Part shown: one piece after another, positions 19,047 through 28,510 of the stretch
Layout of the letters: each line of letters opens with the position of its first letter
Position numbering within the stretch: the stretch's first letter is position 1
Assembly: GCF_024609325.1 (NCBI RefSeq)
Contig: NZ_JANHMQ010000002.1
Coordinates: 1-64,000, forward strand
DNA from: Geothrix fuzhouensis
Lineage (GTDB): Bacteria; Acidobacteriota; Holophagae; Holophagales; Holophagaceae
Direction: 5' to 3'
DNA: 64,000 nt
The notes under the pieces: model-generated
What the model was told of the DNA's origin: nothing
Seen by the model: the letters and a program-made list of their open reading frames with translations, nothing else
The model's database searches: none
Program-made: the position numbers and the translations under genes

Positions 19047-20951
19047 CTACTCCTCCACCGACACCTGCGCGGCGTCGGGGTTCACGTAGATGCCACCGAA
19101 ATGACCCCAGAAGCTGCTGAGGCCGGGGCGCAGGCGGCCCTGCTGGTCCAGGGACTGCAGCTCGGCGGAAAGAAGCTTCTGGGCCTCGGTGGTCTGGACC
19201 TCCTGGATGAGGGCCCGACGGCCTTCGAAATCCAGGGCCGGGGCCGGTTCCCGGGAGATGATGCGGGCCACCCAGAGTTTGCCGTCCTGGGCCCACAGCA
19301 AGGGCGTGGTCTGACCCACGGGGGTGTCCAGGAGGGCCTGGCGGATGCCGGGGTGGGCCACCAGATCCCGCAGCCCGCTCAGGGGGGCCGGAGCCTGGTC
19401 GGTGACGGGACCCACGGCCTGGAGGCCGCCGGTCTTCAGGGCCTGCTGGGCCTTGGCCAAGGCCTGCTTGCGGGATTCCTCCAGACGGTAGGCGGCCAGC
19501 ACCTTCGTGCGGATCTCCTTGAAGGGCGGCACGGCCTCCGGCAGCTGCTCCTGCACCCGGAAGAGGATGTGGCGGTCAGCGAACCGCATGGGCTTGGAGA
19601 CCTCGCCCACCTTCAGACGGAAGGCCTCGGCGGCGAGCTGGGGCAGCTCGGGCAGGCCTTCGGACTGGGCGCTCGGCTCGTTGCTGAACGGCTGGCTGAG
19701 CTGGGCCTGGCTGCCCAGGCTCTTGGCGGCGGCGGCGAGGTCGCCGCCATTGGCGCGCTTGCGGATCTGCTCCAGGCGCTCCTGGGCGCGCGAATTGAAG
19801 CGGTCGTCGGAGATCTCCTTGGCGAGCTGGTCCTTCACATCCTCGAACCGCTTCTCGCGGCGGCCCTCCAGCTGGATGAGGTGGATGCCGTAGATGGTCC
19901 GCACGGGCTGGCTGATCTCGCCGGGCTTGAGGGCCGCGGCAGCTTCCGAGAAGGGCTTCTGCATCTGGGGGAAGCGGAACCAGCCCAGGTCACCACCGTT
20001 GCCCTTGGCGCTGGGATCCTCGCTGAGCTCCTCGGCCGCCTTGGCGAAGCTCTGCCCCTTCAGCAGGCGCTCCCGCAGCAGCTGAGCCTTGGCCGTGGCC
20101 TCCTGGATCTGGGTGTCACCCTCGGCCTTGAAGAGGATGTGGCGGGCCTTGAATTCGACGAAGTCGTTCTTTCGGGCTTCGAAGGCAGCCTTGAGGGTGG
20201 CCTCGTCCACTTGGACATCCTTGCCCAGGGCAGCACGGTCCACGGCCACGAACTGGATCACGCGGCGGGGGGGCTGGAGGAACCGCTGACCACCGGCCTT
20301 GTAGAAAGCTTCCAGAGTCCCGTCCCCGGGATCCGCAACGGTGGTGGGGTCCACAGCGAGGGTGGCCTGCTGGAAGGCGACCTTCTCATTGCGCAGACGG
20401 TCCTCCACGGCCAGCCAGGTGGCGTCCACGGGCACCTGGAAGGCCGCCTGCTGGATCAGCTTGGTGCGCAGCAACTCGCTGCGCAGGTTCCGTTCCTGGA
20501 TGGCAGGGTTGAACCCGGTCTCCTGGAAGATCTGCTTCAGTTCCGCGGTGGATTTCAGGTTGCCCTGGGCGTCCAGGAGGACGGGGTACTGCTTCAGGAA
20601 GGCTCGCAGGCGCGCGCCGACTTCCTCGTCGGTGACCACCACGTGGTGGCGTTCCGCCAGCTCCTCCATGAGCTTCTGGTTGATGAGGTCACGCAGGGCC
20701 TGGGACTGGACGAAGGGCTTGAGAGCCTCGGGGCTGGCCTGCTTGCCATACCGCTGGTAAAGCTCCTGCATGTGCTCGGCCATGTCGCGCAGCAGTATTT
20801 CACGGCCATAGACCCGCGCTACCACCGTGTCTGGCGTGTCCACCCGCCCGGACGGGGCCAGGTAGGCCACCAGGCCCAGGAGGACCACGACCATGACCGC
20901 CGCCATGGGCGTGCGGTTGGATTTGAAGACTTGGCGAAAAGAACGCAGCAT
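19047..20951 (-). CDS. PpiD/SurA-type periplasmic foldase (parvulin PPIase)
   Basis: The 634-residue protein has an N-terminal signal-anchor (about residues 17-32), a SurA-N-like helical chaperone region, and a parvulin peptidyl-prolyl isomerase domain (KARHILFKAEGDTQIQEATA...GWFRFPQMQKPFSEAAAAL, about 250-350). A large C-terminal part contains a second, weaker parvulin-like half. PpiD-like proteins assist folding of outer-membrane and periplasmic proteins at the exit of the Sec translocon. ATG at 20951 has GGAG 6 nt upstream; the longer frame from 20987 adds an unlikely tail ahead of the anchor. Confidence 0.9.
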   Translation of the reverse strand: MLRSFRQVFKSNRTPMAAVMVVVLLGLVAYLAPSGRVDTPDTVVARVYGREILLRDMAEHMQELYQRYGKQASPEALKPFVQSQALRDLINQKLMEELAERHHVVVTDEEVGARLRAFLKQYPVLLDAQGNLKSTAELKQIFQETGFNPAIQERNLRSELLRTKLIQQAAFQVPVDATWLAVEDRLRNEKVAFQQATLAVDPTTVADPGDGTLEAFYKAGGQRFLQPPRRVIQFVAVDRAALGKDVQVDEATLKAAFEARKNDFVEFKARHILFKAEGDTQIQEATAKAQLLRERLLKGQSFAKAAEELSEDPSAKGNGGDLGWFRFPQMQKPFSEAAAALKPGEISQPVRTIYGIHLIQLEGRREKRFEDVKDQLAKEISDDRFNSRAQERLEQIRKRANGGDLAAAAKSLGSQAQLSQPFSNEPSAQSEGLPELPQLAAEAFRLKVGEVSKPMRFADRHILFRVQEQLPEAVPPFKEIRTKVLAAYRLEESRKQALAKAQQALKTGGLQAVGPVTDQAPAPLSGLRDLVAHPGIRQALLDTPVGQTTPLLWAQDGKLWVARIISREPAPALDFEGRRALIQEVQTTEAQKLLSAELQSLDQQGRLRPGLSSFWGHFGGIYVNPDAAQVSVEE

Positions 20952-21028
20952 GCGGGGCTCCGGTGGACGGACCTCCCAGATTACCAAGGGATGGGTGATG
21001 GATTACACTGGAATGCTGGAGTGTTTGC

Positions 21029-21532
21029 ATGGCCGTCCTGCCCGTACTGACCTGGGGCGATCCCCGCCTGAAGAAGAACAGCGAGGATGTGGGGGTTTGG
21101 ACCCCTGAGCTGGAACAGCTCGTGGCGGACATGTTCGAGACAACCCTCGACGAGGAGGGGGTGGGCCTGGCGGCACCCCAGATCGGCGTGAACCTGAACC
21201 TCGCGGTGATCGACTGCTCCTGCGGCGAGGATCCTTCCCAGCAGCTCGTCCTCATCAACCCGGAGATCATCCGGGAGGAGGGCAGCCAGGTGGGGCCAGA
21301 GGGCTGTTTGTCCATTCCCGGCATTCGCGAAGTGCTGGAGCGCCCCCAGAAGGTCGTCATCCGCAACCGGGCCAAAGACGGCACCTGGCACGAGCTGGAG
21401 GGCGAGGACCTGCTGGCCCGGGCCTTCTGCCACGAGATCGACCATTTACGGGGGCGCCTCTTCGTGGAGTACTTCGGACCCGTGAAGCGTCAGTTCCTCC
21501 AGAAGAAGTATCTGAAACAGGCCCGGGGATGA
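21029..21532 (+). CDS. def: Peptide deformylase
   Basis: The enzyme removes the N-formyl group from nascent proteins. The 167-residue protein has the three diagnostic motifs in order: GVGLAAPQIG, EGCLSIP (metal-binding Cys) and HEIDHL (metal-binding His pair and catalytic Glu). The ATG at 21029 is 77 bp from the divergent foldase gene. Its stop overlaps the fmt start by 4 nt (ATGA), the classical def-fmt pair. Confidence 0.97.
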   Translation: MAVLPVLTWGDPRLKKNSEDVGVWTPELEQLVADMFETTLDEEGVGLAAPQIGVNLNLAVIDCSCGEDPSQQLVLINPEIIREEGSQVGPEGCLSIPGIREVLERPQKVVIRNRAKDGTWHELEGEDLLARAFCHEIDHLRGRLFVEYFGPVKRQFLQKKYLKQARG

Positions 21533-22449
21533 CGCGCATCGCGTTTCTCGGCACTCCCCGCGCGGCCGTCCCGGCCCTGCGGGCCCTGGCCGAGGAAGGT
21601 ATCGCGGCGGTGTTCTGCAATCCGGACCGCCCCGCGGGCCGGGGGCGCCACCTGGAGGCCCCGCCGGTGAAGGTGGCGGCGTTGGCCCTGGGCCTGCCCG
21701 TCCACCAGCCCCTGAGTTGGAAGGCACCCGAGGTCCGCGAGCTGTGGGAATCCCTGCAGATTGATCTGGCGATCGTGGTGGCATATGGCCACCTGCTGCC
21801 CCGGTGGATGCTGGACGCCTGCCCCAGCGGCGTCTGGAATCTGCATTTTTCCCTGCTGCCCCGGTGGCGCGGTGCCGCCCCCGTGAACCACGCCCTCCTG
21901 GCGGGGGACGAAGAGACGGGCGTGAGCCTCATGAAACTCACGGAAGGGTTGGATGAGGGCCCCGTCCTCGCCCAGTCCCGCCGCTGGATCGGCCACGGGG
22001 ATACGGCCGAAAGCCTGCTGGCGGCCCTTTCTGCGGATGCCGCGGAGCTGCTCATGGACCAGCTGCCCCTGCTGCTCTGCGGCTGCGGAAAACCGGTGGA
22101 GCAGCCCCTCGGCCAGGCCACCTACGCCACCAAGCTCCGCAAGGACATGGGACGCCTGGACTGGCGGCGCCCCGCGGCGGAGCTGCACCGCCAGGTCCGC
22201 GCCCTCTGGCCCTGGCCTGGCTCCGAATTGCAGATGGAGGGCCAGCCGCTGAAGGTCTGCGGCGTGGGCGCTCTCCGGACGTGCTACCGCGATCCCGGCC
22301 AGCTGGTCTGGGGCAAGGAAGGCGCCTGGCTCACCACGCCCGATGGCGCCCTGGAACTCACGCAGCTCCAGCGCCCCGGCAAGCCCGTCCAACCCGCGCT
22401 CCAGGCCCTCCAGCCCTGGGGAGCCAGCGGGAGCCGCGCGCTGAACTGA
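21529..22449 (+). CDS. fmt: Methionyl-tRNA formyltransferase
   Basis: The enzyme formylates Met-tRNA(fMet) with 10-formyl-THF for translation initiation. The 306-residue product shows the catalytic region NLHFSLLPRWRGAAPVNHA and the LTEGLDEGPVL segment, plus the C-terminal OB-like domain. It is translationally coupled to def (ATGA overlap). An intergenic repeat element starts about 9 nt after the stop. Confidence 0.96.
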   Translation: MTRIAFLGTPRAAVPALRALAEEGIAAVFCNPDRPAGRGRHLEAPPVKVAALALGLPVHQPLSWKAPEVRELWESLQIDLAIVVAYGHLLPRWMLDACPSGVWNLHFSLLPRWRGAAPVNHALLAGDEETGVSLMKLTEGLDEGPVLAQSRRWIGHGDTAESLLAALSADAAELLMDQLPLLLCGCGKPVEQPLGQATYATKLRKDMGRLDWRRPAAELHRQVRALWPWPGSELQMEGQPLKVCGVGALRTCYRDPGQLVWGKEGAWLTTPDGALELTQLQRPGKPVQPALQALQPWGASGSRALN

Positions 22450-22457
22450 AGAAAAAT

Positions 22458-22547
22458 GGAAACAGGATTAACAGGATGAAATGCTGGATTAACAGGACCA
22501 AAGCTTTATTTTTTGGTATCTGAATCCTGTTAAGCCTGTCTCCGCCT
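22458..22547. repeat. Inverted-arm element, AACAGGATT word (family A, copy 1)
   Basis: After fmt, AACAGGATT (22461-22469), AACAGGATG (22470-22478) and ATTAACAGG run in 9-bp steps. The complementary arm has AATCCTGTT (22523-22531) followed by AAGCCTGTC. The central part is T-rich (ATTTTTTGG). It lies between convergent fmt and the TPR gene, whose stop is at 22556, and could terminate both transcripts. Confidence 0.88.
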
Positions 22548-22555
22548 TCCTTCGG

Positions 22556-25378
22556 CTACGCCAATCGCGCTGCGACGTCGCGGTAGTCGGGATCCATGTC
22601 GCGAACGGCCTTGAACTCACTGGCGGCCTGGGCAGTCTGGCCCTGCTGGAGGTAGATCTCGGCCAGGTCGTAGCGAAGGCCGATGCTGTCCTCGGGGGGG
22701 AAGCCGGGGGCTTCGATGCCCTGGCGCAGCCACGCCACCGCGGCGTCGAGATCGCCCCGGTCCTGTTCGCAGATGCTGAGCATGGAGCAGCATTCGAGGG
22801 TGCGCTCGGGATCGCCCATGGCGATCTTGAATTCCTCGATGGCGGGTTCGATGAGCGCCATCTCCTTGTAGGCGATGCCCAGGTTGTAGTGGGTGTCGTA
22901 GTCGTCGCCCTTGACCTGCTTCTCCACGCCCTCGCGGAAGGCGCTGAACAGTTCGTCGACGCTCTGGATCTTCTCCACCACATGGGTGGCGTCGTGCATC
23001 TCCTCGTCCTCACCCTCGTCCATGAGGGCGGTACCCAGCACGTCCGTGAGGTCGAAGAAGGAGTTGGCGAAGTCGCCTTCGTCAAGGGCGCTGGCCTTGG
23101 CGGCGAGGCCCAGCTTCTGGAGGGCGCTGACCGAGCGTTCCAGGCGGGCTTCCAGTTCCGGGTGGCCCGGAAACTGTTTGAGGGCGACGTCGATTTCGGC
23201 CTTGGCTTCCTCGGGGCTGCCGTAGTCAAGCTGGAAGTCGATGTCGCCGAGGAGGCTGGCCAGTTCCTCTGGGATGGCTGGGGGTTCAACGGCCGCTGAG
23301 AGGGGTGGCAGGGCCTCGACCACCTCCGGTGACAGGATGCCGGTGGGCATGGGGGGGAGCTGCGCGGTGGGGGCGGAGAAGGAGGCCGGCTCGGGCGCCA
23401 GATCCGCCAGGGTGTCGTCCATCCAGCTCAGGTCGGAAGCGTCCAGGGCGGCGGGCTCGGACGGAAGCGGCAACCGGTTGGCCGCCGAGGCGAAAGGGTC
23501 CGCCAGGGCGGGCAGGCCCTCGCCCATGGGAATCGCCTCCCGGACCGGCGGGGCTGGAGCCTGGGCCGGCGGGGCCGGAGCCTGGACCAGCGGGGCCGGA
23601 ACCTGGGCCGGCGGGGGTGGCTCGAAGCCGGAAAGGTCAAGCCCAATGAGCTCCTCCATCTCCGGGGGAGGCGCAGGCAGGGCGATGGGCGCGGCGGCCG
23701 CCGCTGGGGGAGGCAAGGCCGCCTTTGGGGCCGGTGCCGGGGCGGGGGCCGGTGGTGGGGGCGGCATGGGGACGGGCATCGGCGCCGGCATGGAGACCGG
23801 CGCGACGGACTCGGGCAGACGGGCTCCGGGTTCGGGCAGGCCCATGGTCCGACGGTGGATCCGGGTGGAGCCCGGGAAGAGCTGCTCCGCCATGTCCAGG
23901 AGCTGGGCGGCCTCGCGCTTCCTGCCGAGCTGGATCAGAGCCTGCGCGCTCTGCACATACTGCATCTGCACCTTGGTGAGGTGCCCGGTGGTGCGATGCA
24001 CGGCGACGATGGCTTCGATGAGGGTCAGGTCCGACGGGTCCAGTTCCAGGGCCTTCTTGAAGGTCTCCACGGCGCGCTCGGTGCTGCCGCTCCTGAGCAG
24101 GGCCTCGGCTTCCCGGGTGAACTGCTCCATCCGGAGCCTTCGGACGGGGTCCAGCTCGGACTCCCCGCCATGCACGGTTTCCAGGGCCGCCGGGGACTGG
24201 AGGGTGCCCGCAAAGCCGGGTTGGGGCGCGCTCGCGGGGGGTGGTGCTGAGGCGTCGGGGACCGCACCCAGGGCCCGCAACTGACCGGAGAGATGCCCGA
24301 TCAAGGCCTGGTCATGGCCCTGGTGGGCCAGCCCATAGGCGCTTTGGAGGGCATGGATCTGGTCGGCCCGGTTGCCGCTTTGATGGGCGATCTCCGCGAG
24401 GAGCGTCCAGGCCTCGATGCCCATGTGATTCTGCATGGCCGCCCGCAGGCTCCGGCCGACGGTGTCACCGGAACCCCGACGGGCCAGCTCGCGGGCGATG
24501 GGCGTAAACAGCCGGAGGCCTTCCTCCGCCCGGTCGGCATTCACCAGGTTGCGAAGGGCTTTTTCAGCAAGGGGAAGGGACTTCTCGGGGATCTGCGCGA
24601 TCTCGGTCAGCGCCTCCAGCGCACGATCGGGATGGCCACTGCGCAGCTCGATCTCCGCCAGAGCCTCCAGCAGGTCCGTGTCTCTCGGGTTGCTTGCCAG
24701 GCCTTCCCGCAGGTGCTGGGCCGCGTTGGCGTAGTCTCCCTGGATCACCCCCAGCCGGCTCTGGGTGAGAAAGACCTGGGGCGTGGAGATCATCGCCTTG
24801 GCGCGCTCGAGGATCTGGTTCGCTTCGCCGTGCATCTGCTCCATGGCCAGGGACTCGGCCACTTCGAGGTAAATGCCTGCGGCGCGGTCCTTCATGCCCT
24901 CCTTGTTGTAGAGGTCCGCGAGCTTGACCTTCATCTTCAGGTTCTTGGGATCCAGGTCGACGACCTTGTTGAACTCCTCCAGGGCCCGCTTGATGAGGCC
25001 CTTCTTCTGGAAGTGCTCGGCCACCTGCAGGTGGACCTTCACCGCGTCGGTGACCTTGTTCATCTGGCGGTAGAGGTCCGCCAGGCGCTGGGCCGCGTCG
25101 ATGTCCTCCGGCGCGTTGCGCACGACCTTCTGGAAAATGGCGGCCGCCCGGGCGTGGAACCCATCCCGTTCATAGGCGGTGCCCAGGCGCTTGTGGATCT
25201 CCACACCTTCCCGGGACCGGCCGATCTGCACGTAGAGATCGCCGATCTGGTTCAGGGTGGAGTAGTCCTTGGGGTTGTCGTCGACGAGCTTGTGGAATTC
25301 CTCGATGGCCCGATCGACCTTCCCCGCCGTCAAGAGCTTGTCGGCTTCCTTCTTGACTTTGATGCGATCAATGGCCAT
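22556..25378 (-). CDS. Large TPR-repeat protein
   Basis: The 940-residue cytosolic protein has an N-terminal TPR solenoid (about residues 1-350, e.g. RAIEEFHKLVDDNPKDYSTL), another TPR block at about 415-510 and a C-terminal set (about 720-935). These are separated by an Ala/Pro-rich low-complexity linker (about 525-620). It carries no catalytic motif. TPR scaffolds with this layout are frequent in Acidobacteria and Myxococcota-type genomes and often serve motility, secretion or stress assemblies; no partner is indicated here. The ATG at 25378 has GAGG 7 nt upstream. Confidence 0.85.
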   Translation of the reverse strand: MAIDRIKVKKEADKLLTAGKVDRAIEEFHKLVDDNPKDYSTLNQIGDLYVQIGRSREGVEIHKRLGTAYERDGFHARAAAIFQKVVRNAPEDIDAAQRLADLYRQMNKVTDAVKVHLQVAEHFQKKGLIKRALEEFNKVVDLDPKNLKMKVKLADLYNKEGMKDRAAGIYLEVAESLAMEQMHGEANQILERAKAMISTPQVFLTQSRLGVIQGDYANAAQHLREGLASNPRDTDLLEALAEIELRSGHPDRALEALTEIAQIPEKSLPLAEKALRNLVNADRAEEGLRLFTPIARELARRGSGDTVGRSLRAAMQNHMGIEAWTLLAEIAHQSGNRADQIHALQSAYGLAHQGHDQALIGHLSGQLRALGAVPDASAPPPASAPQPGFAGTLQSPAALETVHGGESELDPVRRLRMEQFTREAEALLRSGSTERAVETFKKALELDPSDLTLIEAIVAVHRTTGHLTKVQMQYVQSAQALIQLGRKREAAQLLDMAEQLFPGSTRIHRRTMGLPEPGARLPESVAPVSMPAPMPVPMPPPPPAPAPAPAPKAALPPPAAAAAPIALPAPPPEMEELIGLDLSGFEPPPPAQVPAPLVQAPAPPAQAPAPPVREAIPMGEGLPALADPFASAANRLPLPSEPAALDASDLSWMDDTLADLAPEPASFSAPTAQLPPMPTGILSPEVVEALPPLSAAVEPPAIPEELASLLGDIDFQLDYGSPEEAKAEIDVALKQFPGHPELEARLERSVSALQKLGLAAKASALDEGDFANSFFDLTDVLGTALMDEGEDEEMHDATHVVEKIQSVDELFSAFREGVEKQVKGDDYDTHYNLGIAYKEMALIEPAIEEFKIAMGDPERTLECCSMLSICEQDRGDLDAAVAWLRQGIEAPGFPPEDSIGLRYDLAEIYLQQGQTAQAASEFKAVRDMDPDYRDVAARLA

Positions 25379-25475
25379 TCACTGCCTCGGGATGCCAGCT
25401 GGGTTCGGAAAGTGTAGGCGGGGGGGGACGCCTTGGATAGATCCAGAGAACTAGGGCCTGTGTTCAAGATAGGCC

Positions 25476-25892
25476 CTAGCTGAAGTTGCGACCCGTGAAG
25501 CTGTGGGGCAGCAGATCCTCCAGGCGGTGGAGCTCGCGGGAGTTGCGGTTGGCAAGCAGGACCGGCAGGGCCTCGGCAAATTCGGCCAGTGCCTGGCGAC
25601 AGGCCCCACACGGTGGGGTGAGCGCCGCGACGTCAGTGACCACCACGGCTGCCACCAGGCCGTCGGGACGCAGGCCGGCGGCCACGGCCGCGCTGAGGGC
25701 GCCCCGTTCGGCGCAGAGGGTGACGGGATAGGCGGCGTTCTCCACATTGCAGCCCGCCACAATGTGGCCCGACGCGGTCAGCAGGGCCGCCCCGACCTGA
25801 AAGTGGGAATAGGGGGCGTGGGCGTGGGCCCGGGCTTTCCAGGCCGCCTCCAGCAGGGGCGTCCAGGCGGGGGATTGGGGATCGTCGAACAC
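25476..25892 (-). CDS. cdd: Cytidine deaminase
   Basis: The enzyme deaminates (deoxy)cytidine to (deoxy)uridine in pyrimidine salvage. The 138-residue protein carries the zinc site C60-A-E62 (TLCAERGAL) and PCGAC (C95, C98). I chose GTG at 25892: a perfect AGGAGG lies 6 nt upstream and the resulting length matches the family. The longer open frame to 26030 overlaps the DUF58 gene and is unlikely. The gene sits 25 bp downstream of DUF58 on the same strand. Confidence 0.94.
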   Translation of the reverse strand: MFDDPQSPAWTPLLEAAWKARAHAHAPYSHFQVGAALLTASGHIVAGCNVENAAYPVTLCAERGALSAAVAAGLRPDGLVAAVVVTDVAALTPPCGACRQALAEFAEALPVLLANRNSRELHRLEDLLPHSFTGRNFS

Positions 25893-25917
25893 CGGCGCCT
25901 CCTGCGTGGCCTTCAGC

Positions 25918-26856
25918 TTAACGGAGGTTCCCCGCCCCAGGCCGATCCCCGGAGCCCTCAGCCTGGGCCAGGGCCAGGGCCCGCCAGCAAGGGGTGTGCC
26001 CCCGCACCGCGCGGACTGCCATGGATCCATGAACCTCCAGGCTGACCTCCCGCTTCTGGAGGCGGGCCTGGAGCACGGCGCCGGAGAGGCGTTCCAGCTC
26101 CCGCTCGAAGGGCCGGCCTGGGGCCCAGGCGCTGAGGTCGAGCCTCAGGTGCAGGCCCTGGGGCCGTTCCTCCTGGAAGGTGCGGACCCAGAGCTGGTTG
26201 CGCTGGGCCGTGCGCTTCCAGTGGACCCGGCCGGGAGGATCCCCCTCCCGCCAGGGCCGCGCCCCTTCCGGGCTGCTGGTCCCTTCCTGGGCCACGGTGC
26301 GATGGCCCTCGCCCCGCCAGCCGGCGGGCGGGGCCGGGGGCGTGCGGGGATGGGGCAGGACCAGCAGCTCCTGGTCCAGGTCGATGAAGCGGGCCTTCTC
26401 CACCAGGCCGAAGGGAAACCGCGTGCGAAGCTCGAGGCGCCGGACCCGGGCCCAGCCGCGGTGCCCGGGCCGGGCGTGGAGGACCACCAGGGTTTCGCCG
26501 GTGCGGGCGGCCCGGCCCAGGAACCCGGGCTCCACCTGGCCATCGTCTAGCGAGAGGTGGAGTTCCAGGCCCCGAAGTCGGCCCCGCCCCCCGTCCTGGA
26601 GCCGGAGCCGGAGCCCCCCTCGCACTCGGGCGAAGAGGTTGCCTTCCTCCAGACCCAGCACCGTCAGACCCTGAAGGGCCCGGCGGCTCAGGACGCCGGA
26701 CACCAGGAACAGGCCCAGCATCAGGGAGAACACCAGGTAGAGCAGGTTGTTGCCCGTGTTCACAGAAAAGGCGCCCACCGCCAGCAGGACCAGCAGGCAC
26801 TGCACGCCCAGGCCCGTGAGGGACAGGCGCAGGCGGCGGTCGCTCCACAGTCTCAT
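25918..26856 (-). CDS. DUF58 membrane-anchored protein
   Basis: The 312-residue protein has two N-terminal membrane helices (about residues 11-55: LSLTGLGVQCLLVLLAVGAF and LLYLVFSLMLGLFLVSGVL) and a cytosolic or periplasmic domain containing the DUF58 block TSSPEGARPWREGDPPGRVHWKRTAQRNQLWVRTF. DUF58 proteins usually lie beside MoxR ATPases; none is adjacent here. ATG at 26856 is close to GGAGG. The much longer open frame reaching 28725 is an artefact of GC-rich sequence antisense to the permease. Confidence 0.85.
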   Translation of the reverse strand: MRLWSDRRLRLSLTGLGVQCLLVLLAVGAFSVNTGNNLLYLVFSLMLGLFLVSGVLSRRALQGLTVLGLEEGNLFARVRGGLRLRLQDGGRGRLRGLELHLSLDDGQVEPGFLGRAARTGETLVVLHARPGHRGWARVRRLELRTRFPFGLVEKARFIDLDQELLVLPHPRTPPAPPAGWRGEGHRTVAQEGTSSPEGARPWREGDPPGRVHWKRTAQRNQLWVRTFQEERPQGLHLRLDLSAWAPGRPFERELERLSGAVLQARLQKREVSLEVHGSMAVRAVRGHTPCWRALALAQAEGSGDRPGAGNLR

Positions 26857-26916
26857 GGCCTCCAGCCTATCCGGCCGGGCCTGCCTGCTAGCATGGTCCT
26901 TCTCCCCAAGGCCCCC

Positions 26917-28491
26917 ATGTCGACCCGCCTCTTCCGCACGAAGTCTCTGGAACAGCTGCGCGCCAGCGCCGATGAGCCGGAGCACCAGCTCAAGAAGAAC
27001 CTCACGGCCTTCGACCTCACCATGTTCGGCATCGGGGCCATCATCGGCGCGGGCATCTTCTCCAGCATCGGTACGGCGGCGGCGGGGAACATGGCCGACG
27101 GGCGGCTGCCCGCCGGGCCGGGCCTGGTGCTCAGCATCCTCATCGTGGCCCTCATCTGCGGGTTCACGGCGCTGGCCTATGCCGAGCTGGCGTCCATGAT
27201 TCCCGTGTCTGGCAGCGCCTACACCTACGCCTACGCCACCCTGGGCGAACTCATGGCCTGGATCATCGGCTGGGATCTCCTGCTCGAATACGCCATCTCC
27301 AACGTGGCCGTGGCGATCTCCTGGGGCGACTATGCCCGCAGCTTCCTGTCCACGGTGCTGCACGTGGACATCCCCGGCTGGCTGGGCATGGATCCCCGGT
27401 CCGCCTTGAAGCTTGTGGAGGGCGTTCCCGCCATGGAGCTCGGCGCCAAGCTGCACGCCCTGGCCCAGGCCAAGGCTGGCCTCGTCAACGGCGCCACCAC
27501 CTTCCTCAACTGGGAGGTGGTGAAGACCGCCCCCACCGTGGCCGGCTTCCCCATCACCATCAATCTCCTCGCGGTGATCATCACGATCCTGATCACCTGG
27601 CTCTGCTACATCGGCATCAAGGAGAGCGCCCGGGTGAACAGCGTCATGGTGGTGATCAAGGTGATCATCCTGCTGGCCGTGGTGGGCCTCGGCATCCGGT
27701 TCATCAGCCCCGGCAACTGGCATCCCTTCGTGCCCCACGGCTGGAAGGGCATCCAGGCGGGTGCCGCCATCATCTTCTTCGCCTTCATCGGCTTCGATGC
27801 CGTGAGCACCACGGCCGAGGAATGCCGCAATCCGGGCCGCGACCTGCCCCGGGGCATCCTGGGCTCCCTGGTCATCTGCACCGTCATCTACGCCGCCGTG
27901 GCCCTGGTGGTGACGGGCATGCTGCACTACACGAAGCTGGGGGGCATCGCCGATCCCCTGGCCTACATCTTCACCCAGCACAAGATGGCCGGCATCGCGG
28001 GGGTCATCAGCTTCGGGGCCGTCATCGCCACCACCGCCGCCCTCCTCGTCTACCAGGTGGGCCAGCCCCGCATCTTCATGAGCATGAGCCGGGACGGCCT
28101 CCTGGGCCCCTGGTTCGGCAAGGTCCATGACCGCTTCAAGACACCTTCCAACGCCACCGTGCTCACGGGTTTCCTGGTGGCCATCCCGGCGGCCCTGCTC
28201 AACATCGACGAGGTGGTGGAGCTGGCCAACATCGGCACCCTCTTCGCCTTCGTCATCGTCTGCGTGGCCGTGCTGATCCTGCGGAAGCGCCGGCCCGAGG
28301 CACCCCGGAAATTCGTCATGCCCTTCGCGTGGATCGTGGCGCCCCTGGGCATCCTGGGCTGCTTCTGGATCGCCAAGGGCCTGCCGGCCCTCACCTGGTA
28401 CCGCTTCTTCGTCTGGCTGGGCATCGGGCTGGTGATCTACTTCTTCTTCGGTGCACGGAACAGCAAGCTGGAGACGCCAGCTGCGCGATGA
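26917..28491 (+). CDS. Amino-acid permease, APC superfamily (cationic/YfnA-like)
   Basis: The 524-residue protein begins MSTRLFRTKSLEQL, then LTAFDLTMFGIGAIIGAGIFSSIG, the first discontinuous membrane helix of APC transporters (GAIIGAGIF). About 12-14 helices are apparent, with the conserved FIGFDAVSTTAEECRNPGRDLP loop. The family imports amino acids with protons. ATG at 26917 fits the family N-terminus better than ATG at 26893 or the open frame from 26557. Confidence 0.92.
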   Translation: MSTRLFRTKSLEQLRASADEPEHQLKKNLTAFDLTMFGIGAIIGAGIFSSIGTAAAGNMADGRLPAGPGLVLSILIVALICGFTALAYAELASMIPVSGSAYTYAYATLGELMAWIIGWDLLLEYAISNVAVAISWGDYARSFLSTVLHVDIPGWLGMDPRSALKLVEGVPAMELGAKLHALAQAKAGLVNGATTFLNWEVVKTAPTVAGFPITINLLAVIITILITWLCYIGIKESARVNSVMVVIKVIILLAVVGLGIRFISPGNWHPFVPHGWKGIQAGAAIIFFAFIGFDAVSTTAEECRNPGRDLPRGILGSLVICTVIYAAVALVVTGMLHYTKLGGIADPLAYIFTQHKMAGIAGVISFGAVIATTAALLVYQVGQPRIFMSMSRDGLLGPWFGKVHDRFKTPSNATVLTGFLVAIPAALLNIDEVVELANIGTLFAFVIVCVAVLILRKRRPEAPRKFVMPFAWIVAPLGILGCFWIAKGLPALTWYRFFVWLGIGLVIYFFFGARNSKLETPAAR

Positions 28492-28510
28492 TGGACCTGG
28501 AGTTGCCCCC